The translations under genes were made by a program, and so were the position numbers. A DNA stretch of 64,000 nt from Branchinecta lynchi (lineage: Eukaryota; Arthropoda; Branchiopoda; Anostraca; Branchinectidae), in contig JAKZAP010000015.1 of the NCBI GenBank assembly GCA_023053575.1, forward strand, positions 11,584,930-11,648,929. Reading direction: 5' to 3'. Positions 10,774 through 22,039 of the stretch are shown here, piece after piece. A model generated the notes under the pieces. It ran no database searches. It saw only the letters and a list, made by a program, of their open reading frames with translations, and had not been told where the DNA came from. Numbering within the stretch: the first letter of the stretch is position 1; every line of letters begins with the position of its first letter.

Positions 10774-11058
10774 GCGCTACCTATTTACTTCTCCCGTCCC
10801 ACCGATTATAACCCCACGTTTTATATCTGGCTCCATTTTGGAAACTATTCCGAGCAGTCTCGAGTCAGGTCGCTTTATTTTCGTTACCTAAAATATTTGC
10901 TAAAAATGCCACCGTGGACACGCAACAGGTACCTAATAAGAAAATTCAGCCTGGTAGAACCCAACGAGGCTGTAGATAAGTTTGTCCAGAAAGTTCTTGG
11001 AACTGCCGCACACCCGTGGTTACCAATACTTTGTGCCCAATGGATGACCACTTATTAA
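10774..11058 (+). pseudogene. C-terminal domain of LINE copy 2 ORF2
   Basis: An open frame gives ARVRSLYFRYLKYLLKMPPW-like sequence (the first residues here read SRVRSLYF) followed by TRNRYLIRKFSLVEPNEAVD and a stop at 11056-11058. The PPWTRN block is shared with the remnant at 45.4 kb (LPPSTRN), which supports one LINE family. The domain follows the reverse transcriptase and has no known catalytic role. Confidence 0.7.
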
Positions 11059-11244
11059 CTCGCCATTTGTGTTTTACTTTATCTGCAGTGCAGTATACAT
11101 TTTGTTGTTTCTCTTTTTTTTGTTCTTTATTTCTTTTTCTTCCATTTACTCCGTTCTTGTTCAGTCTAAATGTAACGGGTTATAAAGAATATACATACAT
11201 ACATACATAGCTGTGATATTCTCTTGTATCTTCCTATCTTTTAG

Positions 11245-11366
11245 GTATACGGTGGAGGTGCAAAGGATCCTGATGATTTTATCCATTTCTACAGCCCATT
11301 GGCAGTCCCATTCCAAGCCATTTACTGCGTCTTTGCTGCTGTCTCGTTGGTGTTCATTGGCGACAG
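11245..11366 (+). CDS. TMEM237: TMEM237-like protein, exon A (third-last coding region found)
   Basis: Exon of 122 bp bounded by the acceptor TTCCTATCTTTTAG and the donor ACAG/GTTAGT, ending in phase 2. It encodes VYGGGAKDPDDFIHFYSPLA followed by a membrane segment (PFQAIYCVFAAVSLVFIGD). The pattern of a short loop, a hydrophobic helix and an acidic-arginine end (GDR) matches the second half of vertebrate TMEM237, where the same helix ends in FDR. TMEM237 is a four-pass membrane protein of the ciliary transition zone; human mutations cause a Joubert-type ciliopathy. Upstream exons with the first membrane segment and the long N-terminal tail were not found between the window start and here. 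Identification rests on the three exons together. Confidence 0.8.
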
Positions 11367-11418
11367 GTTAGTGCTCCCACACTCGAACTACTTTCTTGCC
11401 GCGCGCACCTCCCTTTTT

Positions 11419-12193
11419 TTTATGGCACTTGCCCTTCGGCCAAGTGCCATATAGCGATCGCAATTTCTGTCCGTCCGTCGGTCTGTCGGTCTGTCCAGGT
11501 TTTGCTAGTTCGGGCACTTCCACATAAGCTAGGACGATAAGACTTTGCAGGCGTATCAGGGACCCCAAATGATTAAGTGAAAGAGTCACTTCCCCCATCC
11601 GAGCACCGTCGGGGGAGTGGAGGGAGGGGGAATCCGGAATCTTGAGGTATTTATAACTTTTGAACGGGTGATCGGATCTCGATGGAACTTGATATTTGAA
11701 AAGACCGCATGCCTCAGAAGACCCACTTAAAATCCGGACCGGATCCGGTGACTTTTGGGGGGAGCTGGAGGGGGCAACTGGAAATCTTGGGAAACGCTAT
11801 GAGTGGAGGGATCGAGATGAAACTTGGTGGGAAGACACCTAGCAAACACTAGATACATCATTGACATAATCGAGCCGATTCGGGCACTGTGGGGGGAGTG
11901 GAGGGAGGGGGAATCCGGAATCTTGATGTATTTATAACTTTTGAACGGGTGACCGGATCTCGATGAAACTTGATATTTGGAAAGACCTCATGCCTCAGAC
12001 GACCCACTTAAAATCTGGACCGGATCCGGTGACTTTTGGGAGGAGCTCGAGGGGGATGTTGGAAAACGCTATGAGTGGAGGGATCGAGATGAAACTTGGT
12101 CGGAAGACACCTAGCAAACACTAGATACATCATTGACATAACCGAGCCGTGCCTACTCATAACAAGTGCCATATGAGCTCGTAGCTCTTGTTT
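11419..12193 (+). mobile_element. family B non-autonomous element (copy 2)
   Basis: The left end is the stem-loop TATGGCACTTG-CCCTTCGGC-CAAGTGCCATA, then TAGCGATCGCAATTT, a GTCC/GTCG/GTCT tract (11467-11498), a conserved block with GTTTTGCTAGTTCGGGCACT, then two core units about 280 bp apart (CCGGATCCGGTGACTTTTGG near 11740 and 12020). The right end is AAGTGCCATATGAGCTCGTA followed by GCTCTTG and a T-run. Left and right ends share CAAGTGCCATAT as a direct repeat. The insertion split a T-run of the intronic array unit, whose intact form is seen at 12355-12370. Confidence 0.85.
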
Positions 12194-12505
12194 TTAATCC
12201 CTCTTCACTTCATTGGTCCTTATCCAGCACATTTTCTGTGTGCTTGACAGACAATGAGCTGAAGAGTGCCCTTGCTCGACCCCAATTGCCAGAGTTTATT
12301 GGTGGCAGGGTAGTACGCCCACACTCAAGGATCTTTCTTGAGGCACGCACCTCCCTCTTTTTTTCTAATCCCTCTCCACTTCATTGGTCCCTATCGACCC
12401 TATCTTCTTGGTGCTTGACAGACAACTGGTGGAAAGTGCGGCCTTGCCCGACCGCCGTTATCCGCTACAGGTTACTACTCCCAGACTCAAGGAACTTCAT
12501 TGAGG

Positions 12506-14391
12506 TGTAACGCCCCACTTTACTGGAAAACCGAGTAAGTCCAGTTTATGTTTCAGTTTATTTTAAATATCAACACATATCGTGGCTTGGGGCCAAATCG
12601 CGTGTTGAATACGTCAATAAACATGAAGGCAAATCAATAATGTCTGTCATATTATCAAGATAAATAATTCAAACTAAATATGGCCTAACACAAAAACATA
12701 AAAATTAGACACACACAAGAATGACTAAACCTCTTTGTTGAAAATATGTACAAATTTAGGGATAAAACTATTTCTGTACCGCTCCGTACGGTAGTAACGG
12801 GGTTCTAGCTTGGGTATTCGCTCCGCACACGCTCTTTGCGGACGCAAACGTTGAGGTTGGAAGAGAGGCGGCAGAAGGGAGCGGAAGGAGGGGTTCTGTA
12901 GGGACTTCATACCAAAATCTCTGCACAGCCTCTCCCGTCTATGATGGAGGGTCTCAAGTTTAAAATGATTTAAAAGAAAACAATAAGGCATTTTAGGTCC
13001 TCTGTATATAATTCTGAGAGCACGTTTCTGTACACTTTCAATGGAATCTGTATCCTCTTTTGTCAGAGCATAATGCGAAAACGGACACGCACATTCAAGT
13101 AGACTTCGGACAAACATACAAAGTAGATTAATCAATACCTTTTCTGGAACCCCAAATTTAGTCAGGGTTGTAACTATTGACATGGATGAATTGTTTTTAT
13201 TTTTTATTTTTTGTATTCTTCTTCCAAGTTAAATCTGAAGAGAGCGTAACTCCAAGAAGGGTAATTTGTTCAACAATTAAACCATTTTCAGGGACAGTGC
13301 AAAATTCTCTTCTACTTTTTAAAAAGGAAAAAACTTACAATTGCTGACTTATCTGTATTTACAACCGCATTAGCAGTTAGGGCCTCGTCGGCTATATCTT
13401 GAAGAATAGTCACTGCGTTAATTTTTAAATTTCGACCAACAACTTCAACCAAAGATAAATCGTCCACATATTTCCAACTTGCATCAGTTCCTTTTGCAAT
13501 GTCGTCAATTATCCTAAAAAAACACAGATAGCCCAAAACTGTGCCTTGGGGAACACCGCAAAATATAGCACTGGGCTGAGAATATACCCCCTTGTATTTA
13601 ACAACTTGCTCCCTATCCGTTAAAAAACCAACAAGAATATCTATAATGAAATGCGGTATATTTTTTTCATGCAATTTACGAATTAAAATATTGTGATCAA
13701 CAAGGTCAAAAGCTCTCTTAAAATGAACTGCAATTAAATTTATCCATGTATCAGGTACATCTAAATTCTTTAAAATAAAATCTATCAGGCTTCCTAGGTA
13801 ATGTACAGTTGATGTTCTTGGGAGATTACCAAACTGGTTATGGTCAAGTTGGTGTAACAAATGAGCTTTCAGCCACTCAGCAACAATTGACTCGTAAATT
13901 TTGCTGAAAACAGACGTTAAAGTGATAGGTTACTGATGGCATGGTAGCCGAGATGGGTTTCTGGGGCGTGTACAGTTTGTCGATGGTTCACCGTAAACCC
14001 TTTACGCGGACCACCCAGAGAAAACCTTAGAACGCTCGAGTACGAAATAGAAACATAGACTTTGAAAAAGGTTAATTATAAAAGAAAATTAAAGGACTAT
14101 TCAGACCCAGAAGGGATCTGACCACATAACATAAAGATGTTAGCTTGGTCAGACCAGGCTGACCCTAACCGACTAAATTGAAGTCAAGACCTTAACTGAC
14201 CTGAATCATACCTTATAAAGCATGACTCAGCCCAATACCTACACCGTCATTCTGACAAGCGTTACAAGCAACCCGAACCACAACTGACGGTTTTGCTTGG
14301 CCATGTGGTAAAAATAGATTGGAGGCACACGGTCGTTATTCAAGGAGAGTCAGAGATTTTCTAGATTGTGCTTTGAATAACAATCGTTACA
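12506..14391. mobile_element. 1.9 kb element with TGTAACG ends and GAGG duplication, containing a LINE fragment
   Basis: The termini are TGTAACG at 12506 and CGTTACA at 14391, flanked on both sides by GAGG (12502-12505 and 14392-14395). The flanks together restore one unit of the intronic array, which supports these boundaries. The interior is a minus-strand LINE reverse transcriptase fragment (to about 13930) and about 460 bp of unrecognised sequence. TG...CA ends with a 4 bp duplication are compatible with an LTR or a TIR element; the class is unresolved. Confidence 0.55.
12725..13930 (-). pseudogene. reverse transcriptase of a CR1/L2-like LINE (copy 3)
   Basis: 5'-truncated minus-strand copy closely related to LINE copy 1. 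It starts near 13930 with a degenerate TLTSVFSKIYES-like block. It contains QFGNLPRTSTVHYLGSLIDF, HFKRAFDLVDHNIL with the first catalytic aspartate, an intact GVPQGTVLG (near 13555), and KYVDDLSLVEVV with the YxDD pair (near 13470). A frame break and a short gap lie at 13190-13320. The C-terminal part ends FIPKFVHIFNKEV with a stop at 12725. It is not functional because of truncation and frame breaks. Confidence 0.85.
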
Positions 14392-14710
14392 GAGGCACGC
14401 ACCTCCCTCTTTTTTTCTAATCCCTCTCCACTTCATTGGTCCTTATCGACCCCATCTTCTTGGTGCTTGACAGATAACTTAGCTGGGTAGTGCCCTTGCC
14501 CGACCGCCGTTATCCGCATTTAATTAGCGATAGGTTACTACTCCCACAATCGAGCAGCTTTCTTGCTGCACACATCTGTCTTTTTATTTATTTTTTGTAA
14601 TCCCTCTCTACTTCGTTGGTCCTGATGTACCCCATCTTCTCGGTACTTGACAGAAAACTGGTGGAAAGTGCCCTTGCCCGACCCCAGTTACCCGCGTAAT
14701 ACTATTTATG

Positions 14711-15182
14711 ACGCTGCTATCTTGGTTCGGCCAGTTGGGATAGAATGGATGAAGATCAGCTCGTCTTCCCTACTTCATTCAAGCCCTTCAATCTGAATTC
14801 AAAGCACTTCAGCGAAAAACTCATAGATTTCAACTTCGCCTGCCGATCATGCATATTTACTTTTCGACCACATTTGATAAAAAAGGACCAACCGGAAGTT
14901 TTACTTGTTCATGTCGTAGTAACCAAAGGTTGAAGGCTATCTTTATTGACAAACAAATGTATCTTTACACTTTCCACTGCTGAGAGGAGAGTAAAAACTA
15001 AAACCAAAAATAACTTCAAACGAAGACTAGAATTTTTTTTTCAAACCCCATAATTGACTATTCACCGTACTCTTCGTCCACCCTTTATCGAATTAACACT
15101 TTGCTTACAGCTGTTCTTTCCATTCTGGAGATTGGAAGTTTTACCGGTGCTGTTCAAAATTACAATTTGTCGTGTCTTTCAG
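14711..15182. other. rest of TMEM237 intron A-B, nothing recognised
   Basis: No repeat or exon was recognised. A pyrimidine-rich acceptor tract (TTGTCGTGTCTTTCAG) ends the intron at 15182. Confidence 0.5.
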
Positions 15183-15369
15183 GTTAATCTGCCGATTCTT
15201 GTCGAAAACTGAAGTTGAGCCACTGCCTCTGGTGTGGAGGATTTTTAGCTGGACCACACTTGCTGGGATTATTTATTTCATCGGCTTTGTTCTCAGCCTT
15301 GTCCAAGCGCCAACGGACATGTCGATCCACCTTGCGGCTGAAAATGTCACTCAGTGGTTAGAGTATTCG
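15183..15369 (+). CDS. TMEM237: TMEM237-like protein, exon B
   Basis: Exon of 187 bp. The acceptor is GTGTCTTTCAG, the donor TATTCG/GTAAGA, and the frame continues from exon A (the split codon AG/G gives the arginine of GDR). It encodes LICRFLSKTEVEPLP, then a membrane segment (WTTLAGIIYFIGFVLSLVQA), then a loop (PTDMSIHLAAENVTQWLEYS). The stretch YF-x5-LSL-x7-IHL is the strongest similarity to human TMEM237 (YFAALILSLSQQ...RIHL). It ends in phase 0. Confidence 0.85.
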
Positions 15370-17024
15370 GTAAGACTTTTGACAATTATCGGTTTTCAAG
15401 TTGAGCGCAGCTAGTGGATTAGTTACGATTAGAAACGTTGTTCGAAACCGACGATTGAAAATCTGAGTTTTGTTGTTGGTTTCACAACGCTAAAGAACAG
15501 CTTTTGATCATGTGATTATTCTTTTTAGAACATACCGTTTTAAAAGCTTCGATAAGTTGACAACTTCAGCATTTAACTGACAGCGAAGAGACAAAACCAA
15601 AGTGTTGCTCTCGCAACACTTTAGTCGGCGAAGCCGGACAAAGGTTGCCGCAACACTTCACGTTGCCCTGGCAACGTAGTTCTAGTTAACTTTACTACCA
15701 ATCATCTACGCTGAAAGAGTTTTGACGCGACTGTTTCCATCTGTAGTTAAGTCTGCTGCGGGCGCTGAACTAAAGAGAGGATTCTCCTTGTTAGTTCAAA
15801 GCTGTTGTACGATTTAGTCTCATTTGCACCCCAAAGATCGTCATTAGCAGTCGTTGACTCAGCTAAAATGTTTCTCTTTACTCTTCAGAACATCCTCTAA
15901 GAAAAATTATCTATTTATAGAATACTTGCTACGTAACTACGAAAGGACGTGCAATTTTTTTAAGAAGAGCTAGCTAAACATCTTCTTCTCACTACTCAAG
16001 AGTCTAAACGTTACTTAGCTCCTCCAAAAAAAAGCTAAGTTTTGATCTCGCCACAGTGCGAATCAGTGTTTGAGAGGATGACTGTTGTCGACCTTTAATG
16101 AATTACTTGGGGCTAGTAAAAATATTTGTTTCTAACTTCTAGGAATCTTTCCAGCATCACCAAGCCTAGTTGAATACTGTAAAACCATGCTCTGCTTTTA
16201 ACAACTTGCCCACAGTTTTGGCTGTTTTAAGACCTTCATTTTACCTTCTTTTAACCTACCTTACCTTTGACTTCTTCCAAAAACAGGGACAAATTAACAT
16301 ACCCATTTTTCTCACGATCGAGTCGGGAGAGTTTCGCATATCGAAAATATCGAAACAACAGCAGGAGTGAAATTAGTGAAATGTCGTTAGGGGCTGGGGG
16401 TAAGAATATACCGAATTAAATTCGCGTTTCCGGTTTAAGAAGGGATGGAGTGATTGCGAAAGTAGGTTACATTGTCTTTAAAGTTTAACCGACAAGGGTT
16501 AATATAGGACAATCTAGATATCCAATCTAGATAATTACTTAAATAGGCTTGAAGACCTGATAGAAATGCGTTACTTCTTTGTTCCAGTATTTACCAAATA
16601 ACCGATTTTCGAATATTGAACTCTCCGGATTTTTTGTACTTCTATTTGCCTTCAGGCAATAAGCAGTCTTCAGCAAGCTTACTACTGGCGATTGAAAAGC
16701 CGCGTTTGTGTTGAGATTCAAATTTGCGCGTCATAGTAGAATTTACGTTATGGGAACGACTGTTCAATTATATTAATTTCAAGTTGACACTCCTCTGTTA
16801 TCATGTTGTGAAACAGATATTCAGGAACAAACATGATGATTGATTCATTGATGTTGTAGATATTCTGAACGTCACTACTAGAGCAGATAGTGGACAATCA
16901 AAAATTGTGTAGCAGAATCCAAATAATTCAGTGTCTTCAACTAGACGATACAAAAATAAGTTGGCTTTTCAGTTAAGCTTTAAGTGTAAGACTCCTTGAA
17001 AATGTTAAAATATTTTCATTCTAG
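15370..17024. other. TMEM237 intron B-C with a repeat copy
   Basis: Intron with a clear acceptor TATTTTCATTCTAG. The stretch 16500-16985 resembles the dispersed repeat also seen near 1460, 25555 and 47470 (shared words ACTTAAATAGGCTTGAAGAC, AAATAACCGATTTTCGAAT and CTTTTCAGTTAAGCTTTAAG). Near 15603-15680 a short stretch repeats GCAACACTT/GTTGCC words. Confidence 0.55.
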
Positions 17025-17135
17025 GACAACACACACGCTCTTCGGGCTTGGCAGATCGGCAACCTCTTCAGATGTCTTTGTGGTCTCATTGGATTCCTGG
17101 CTGTAGTCTTTGAACCCACAATCACCTTCTCATAA
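17025..17135 (+). CDS. TMEM237: TMEM237-like protein, terminal exon C
   Basis: Terminal coding exon of 111 bp including the TAA stop. It encodes DNTHALRAWQIGNLF, the last membrane segment (RCLCGLIGFLAVVFEP) and the short tail TITFS. Human TMEM237 has the matching helix with an NL start and a V-x-RP end but carries a longer cytosolic tail; here the protein stops almost directly after the helix. The three exons together give 139 residues with three of the expected four membrane segments, all in frame. No canonical AATAAA was seen within 400 bases downstream. Confidence 0.85.
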   Translation, partial: DNTHALRAWQIGNLFRCLCGLIGFLAVVFEPTITFS

Positions 17136-19284
17136 TAATCAAACCGCTGAGAAACTCTTGCTGTTATTAGTCATTTTTTCCCGAGGGTTCGGAAAATCTC
17201 CTGGCCGAACTCGAGGATGTATAGTTAGAAGCGAAAAATAATCAAAAATGGATCCAAATGTCACCCATAGTCGATCTCAGTATCATTTATTAGATACGGT
17301 ACACATTTTTTTTTATTGAGGTCTGAAGAGCTTGAGATAGTTGACCTCAAGTGAGGTAGAACAGAAAACCACGTCGAAATCCGATAACTTTTCAAAGTCA
17401 CTTTTCTTAGGTCAAAAGTCGGATCAAAGTCTCAAGAAATTGGGATAATTTCCCCCAGGTGATGCTGAATAGGAGAACAGGTACAAATAAGCACAATTTT
17501 TTTTTTTAACCTGATCCCATATTGAAGTAATTTTGTTTAAGATACAAATCCTTATCAAGGTCGAAAGAGCTTAATGTATTCTAGATCAAGTGAGGTCGAA
17601 TGCCGGGTTCAGTTTTGACCTGAAAGGTTCAATTTCAACCCTTAAATGACACCTGAACAATGAAACCATACTTGAACACACCATGGAGAATGCATTTACA
17701 GACATGGACACGGAGAGCATTCTTCTCCTGAGCGTGACGTTTTCAATATAGGGATGATTGTTTCCGGAGGTTTGCACATGCAGACTCCAAGACAAAAAGC
17801 GCAATTCATTCAAATCTTGTACAGCACTGGTCGGATCGTATTGGAATTTCTTCTAGATTTACGTTTGGGCTTATCTGGTTAAAAAATATTCAAGAAAAAG
17901 GGTTGACTGGAGACATTTGTTCACTTCTAAAATGCTCGGTACTGAAATAAGAACAGATGCAAAATGGAGCAAAAATCATAGCTTGGAAACGGTATTTCGT
18001 ATTGGATTGGGTTTTCTGCAGGCAATGTTAACGGACGTCATACAAATAGGGATGATACTTGGTACTTTTCATTCAGGTGTCCTTTAAAAGGAGCCTCTGG
18101 TTGCGTGCAGAAAAAGTTGGAGCTGTTAAAGATTGAATGTATGTTGCAAGGCTGCCAAAAACTCGTCTCCTATCCTCAAAGCTCGCCTCCTACACAGCTG
18201 TTATAGCGTGCTCACACCTTTTACTGACCGTCAAACTACTCGTCTTGGCGTTAAGATAATGCCACGATGGACATCTAAATGGTTTTAGTCTAAAAAGATT
18301 TTTTTAAAACTGCTTATATTGAAATTTATATTCCAATACCCATGATCCATTTCTCTGACTGAACCTTTTAACCAACCCAAAACTGAACCTTTTACTCGCG
18401 ATTGTCGAATTCTTACCGTGCGACGGATTGTCGGTAACAATTCAGCAACAATTCTGACGAGGGAAAGAACCGGACGAATTTAAGGCCTACCAAATAAACA
18501 TTGCTTGAACCTTTTGAAGGACCAAATTGGATCTTTTTACGAATTAGGCTCAATCTAGTCATTAATTGTTGTAAGGACGCCTTTTTGCTTATAAATTGCC
18601 TGTCTTTTTCTCACGCTGAGCGGTAAAATTTGACCAAACAATAGGAAAGCTATATTTCTTAAGCTTCATTGTACATTTTTACAGAGCCTAGGTCATGGTG
18701 ACAGTATTTATTCACTTCACTTTTTGGCGCTTACCTAACTTTTTCTGGGCATAATAGCTGAAACTGTCACTTTTTGTCGAAAGTGGAACAGAAAAGCCGA
18801 AAATGTGAATTTGAATAAGAATTGACATTAAAAAAAATATTCGCAATTGCATTACAATTCGTTTGCACCGGTTCTGTTCTATGCTGACAGGAAATGTACG
18901 CCATAGAAATCACTTCCTCCTTCTTCTTGACTTGTTCGCTAATTCTTTATGTCTTCCGAAAATCACTCTCGAAATACGATCTGACAAATTTGGGTAGACT
19001 TGTCCCATCCGACGCTTGCTGGAGTCTTTACGCGTCTAGAGTCTTTGAAGGACTCCCTTTATTATTCACTGTTTATGTTTCAGTATTGCAAAATAGTTCA
19101 TAATGTAACACTAGGCACTGTTTTTACCATCTGTTTTGAGCATTTCTCCATGTCCGTTGGCCTCAAGAAAATATAGTGACAATCGGGAAAATTTACATCA
19201 TCTTACGAACATCGGGAGAATGATACGCAACGAAAACAGGGGTACACAGAAGGTTAAAACATTGTTTCGCTGTCATGAGAGGCT
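17136..19284. other. intergenic, no gene recognised
   Basis: About 2.1 kb with no convincing exon. Two diverged similar stretches occur around 17310-17360 and 17535-17600 (GAGGTCTGAAGAGCTTGAGA versus AAGGTCGAAAGAGCTTAATG, each followed by TCAAGTGAGGT). They may be a degenerate tandem repeat. Confidence 0.5.
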
Positions 19285-19287
19285 TTA

Positions 19288-19629
19288 AGCCGCTTTCATG
19301 TTGACACTTCCGTACTGAACTACGCAACCCCTGCGTCGCGCTTGCAGCGACGCAACCCATAGCTTACGCAGACAAATTAAACGCATCTCAAGAATAGAAC
19401 CAAGTTCTATTACTGCGTTGCCTCGACGCGTAGGCATCAGATTTGTCAGTGAAAAAAAGAAGTGTTTGAAGAAAAGCTGGAGAAAAACGTACTAATGATA
19501 AGAGGAAAGAAAATGTAAATGCGTACCCAGCGTGAAAAACTCTAGCGCAGGTGTGAAAGGTAGACCACGCAACCTTTCCGCAGTACAAGATAAACGCATA
19601 CGAAACGATGCGTCAATGTTAAAGCGGCT
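19288..19629. mobile_element. PIF/Harbinger-like MITE, TTA duplication
   Basis: The left end AGCCGCTTTCATGTTGAC and the right end GTCAATGTTAAAGCGGCT form imperfect terminal inverted repeats. They are flanked by TTA at 19285-19287 and 19630-19632. Length is 342 bp with no coding capacity. A fragment of the same family (AAGCCGCTTTCACATTGACG) lies near 40548. A TTA duplication is the mark of PIF/Harbinger insertion. Confidence 0.75.
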
Positions 19630-20217
19630 TTAGAAAGTACCGTTTGAAATTCGGGTCTCCAGGTTAGGAATAAGATGGGCTCTCAAAACCATTCAAGAAT
19701 AGCGAACTCAGACCGTGACATTTCCAATTCTAAGATGAAGGAAAAAGTTACCGCGATCTCCGGCAAATTTAAACGTGACTTCGAATCTCGCAATGATGTC
19801 ATTCAATTCGTTTGATGCCAGCATTAACAGAACTGGGGCACTACTCGATATTCGATCTCCATTATTTCTGATAAGCATTTTTCTTTATCAATGTGAAAAT
19901 CTTTCAGACTCGTAATACCTCAGTAACGGTATGAATACTTGTCAACAACAACAGGAAATGGCCGATCAAAGAATTATCGAAAAAATTAAAGATGGCTAAA
20001 GCGTGAATAATCGTACCATTAGAAACAAAGAAGCGTCTCGCTTCGCTAGCTGTACGTTGTCACAGAATAGCCTAAGTCCCGATTTTTATGCAATTCATAG
20101 TTCGCGGGCTACCTGTGAGTTTGTTCTTCCCTGGCACCCTTCTATTCGCATTACTCTGATTATCACGCTTGTCACATTTGCTCTTTTCCATGACGGATCA
20201 GACCAGTTTAACATAAT

Positions 20218-20423
20218 CCCTGATTTTTGGATAACCTATACCAAATGCTGAAAACATCTAGCATTTAGCATAGCCTATGCCTAACCTTCGAGACCCTATA
20301 CAAACGCTGGATACCTGATGGTAACCGAACCTTGACCTACCTCAATATAAGAGACTTCTGAGCGTTAGGCATAGGCACGTTAGACATATCCAACATTTCG
20401 CGAAGGGTATCCAAAAATCAGGG
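20218..20423. repeat. 206 bp inverted-repeat element
   Basis: The ends CCCTGATTTTTGGATAACC and GGGTATCCAAAAATCAGGG are inverted repeats of about 18 bp. The interior has further paired words (GCATAGCCTATGCCTAA with GTTAGGCATAGGC). No target duplication was resolved. The sequence 19633-20217 to its left holds nothing recognisable. Confidence 0.65.
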
Positions 20424-21164
20424 GTTTGTGGTCGACAAAATCAGATTCTCGATCATTGTTTCCAAGATGCTTATTCTTCAGAAGACCAGTTATGAAAATT
20501 TTGCCAAGTTTGTCATCTAAAGCCACGGACATCGAAAGAGGCTGTAAACAGATTAAGTGTTGTGGAATTTACTTTAGGCATAGCTAATTTTAAAGTAGTC
20601 ACCTACTCGAAGTATCCTAGCAGAAACACTATGTAGTACGAGTAGCCCTTTAAGCATTGGAACCAATCTCTTTTTCCAGAAGACCCACTTTCCAAAGTAT
20701 GTCATAAGTTTTGAGAGGGTCTGATCCGGGTGGACTACTATGGACGAAAGAAGTTCATCAAGTAATCATAAGTAAAATGAAAGGGACTTCCGCACTTACC
20801 GTTAACTGTTTTCCGTCTAGTCATTTGATATATTTGTAACTGCTGTCGTCTTTTAATAGTCTGGTTATTATAATAAATGACTTAGTAGTTCAAAATCGAC
20901 GTACTCTTTCTCATTACCTTAGCCTACCGTTCTTGCAAGTCTTGCTAAATATTCGCTTCGTTTTTTATCCAAGTTTGAGGTTACCTTCGCAGTCTCTTCA
21001 TATCGTCTTGGTCGCCGTTTACTTGTCGTCGTTAGCTGGTCAACGTTAACTTTTGTCAAAAACGAAATTTAGTGTTTTAGCGTGAACTCTAATCTTGTGT
21101 TTACCACTAACCTTTTCGTCGAATGAATAAATTCCAAAATCTGTATTTTTATCGTCTGCCATTA
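20424..21164. other. intergenic, nothing recognised
   Basis: No exon or repeat was recognised in about 740 bases. Confidence 0.4.
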
Positions 21165-21553
21165 GTTGCGTGTTTGCTGATACCATGTATCTGTTAGCAC
21201 GGTAACTGGATCTGCAATTAGTCGTTTTTGCAGTTATCGTGGTATCTGATATATGGTGCTCTGCAAAAGCGACTATTGCCGAAATTGCACTTTTCGAAGT
21301 CATCCCAAAAGAAAAACAGATATCCAGTTACATGTGCTAAACTTCTTTCTCACCAATCTGACAAAATTTTATGAAAGTGAGATGACTTTTCAGATACCAC
21401 GACCAGTTACCACGATCGGTCCGTAGTATCTGAATTTCTGATACCACGATAACTGCAAAAACGCCTTTTGACCGTGGTATCAGATACCGCGATAACTGCA
21501 AAAACAACATTGGACCGTGGTATCAGATACCATGGTATCTGCAAAAACGCAGC
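21165..21553. mobile_element. TIR MITE, GTTGCG family (copy 2), TA target duplication
   Basis: Same orientation and layout as 7973-8345, including CACCAATCTGACAAAAT in the middle and the terminal palindrome ATACCATGGTATCTG at the right end. The left palindrome is damaged (TGATACCATGTATCTG). It is flanked by TA. Confidence 0.75.
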
Positions 21554-22039
21554 TATTATGTTTCATTTTCTTTTTTTCCTTCAAACTTCGAGAATAGTCG
21601 AGTAAAATTGCAACGTTGACGAAAAGGCGACCGGGCAAGGATTGCCGGAACGCTAATACTCTTGATACTCTTCCCGTGTCGATGACACTCTTCCCGTGTC
21701 GATGACTAATCGCGTGTGCCTATTGACGAGCCGAAAACGTACCCAAGGCACACCGTTGATTGGTTGGCATAGGATTTGAGTTTTCGTTCGGGCGACGTGT
21801 CTCGTCCTCGCCGAGCTTTGCTGCTGTGTTTTCGACTTAGTCATATGTCAGATCGTCGGTGTCAAGCGTAAACCAAGTATCTTCCTTTTTCAAAACTTTT
21901 AAGGAGGTGAAAAAAACATAATAACTTTTTCTCGTTAGTAGTACAGCCCCCTATGTTAATCCGAGATACCTGATTTCCATCTTGGTTGTATCTCCCAAAC
22001 TATGAGTCGGAGGCATTCGAGGTACGCACCTTCGAGGCA
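21554..22039. other. intergenic, nothing recognised
   Basis: A short direct duplication (GATACTCTTCCCGTGTCGAT, GACACTCTTCCCGTGTCGAT) lies at 21665-21705. A related stretch (AATCTAATACTCTTGATGAC, then CGTTGATTGGTTGACTTGG) recurs near 28302-28420, so a repeat pair is likely. Confidence 0.4.

Larger units (their letters stand above)
8800..11210 (+). mobile_element. LINE copy 2 (degenerate), with a 1 kb insertion
   Basis: 5'-truncated non-LTR element reading rightwards. Reverse transcriptase fragments run from about 8860 to 9770, the C-terminal domain from about 10782 to 11058, then a 3' UTR ends in a (CATA)n tail (GAATATACATACATACATAC, near 11190-11210). The same C-terminal domain is found at 45.0-45.5 kb. 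Confidence 0.8.
11361..14710 (+). repeat. intronic tandem array seeded by the exon A donor site
   Basis: Units of about 160-190 bp contain ACAGGTTA-CT/GCTCCCA-ACTC, CGCACCTCCCTCTTTTTTT, AATCCCTCTCCACTTCATTGG, TGCTTGACAGA and GTGCCCTTGCCCGACC. The first unit begins at the exon A donor itself (11361). Further units lie at about 12190-12310, 12310-12500, 14392-14560 and 14560-14700. The array was later split by a family B element (11419-12193) and by a 1.9 kb element (12506-14391), both at positions that can be checked against intact units. Confidence 0.75.

Noticed and set aside
13930..14000. Possible tRNA-derived SINE head (GGTAGCCGAGATGGGTTTC)
   Set aside because: No complete A and B box pair or cloverleaf could be drawn.
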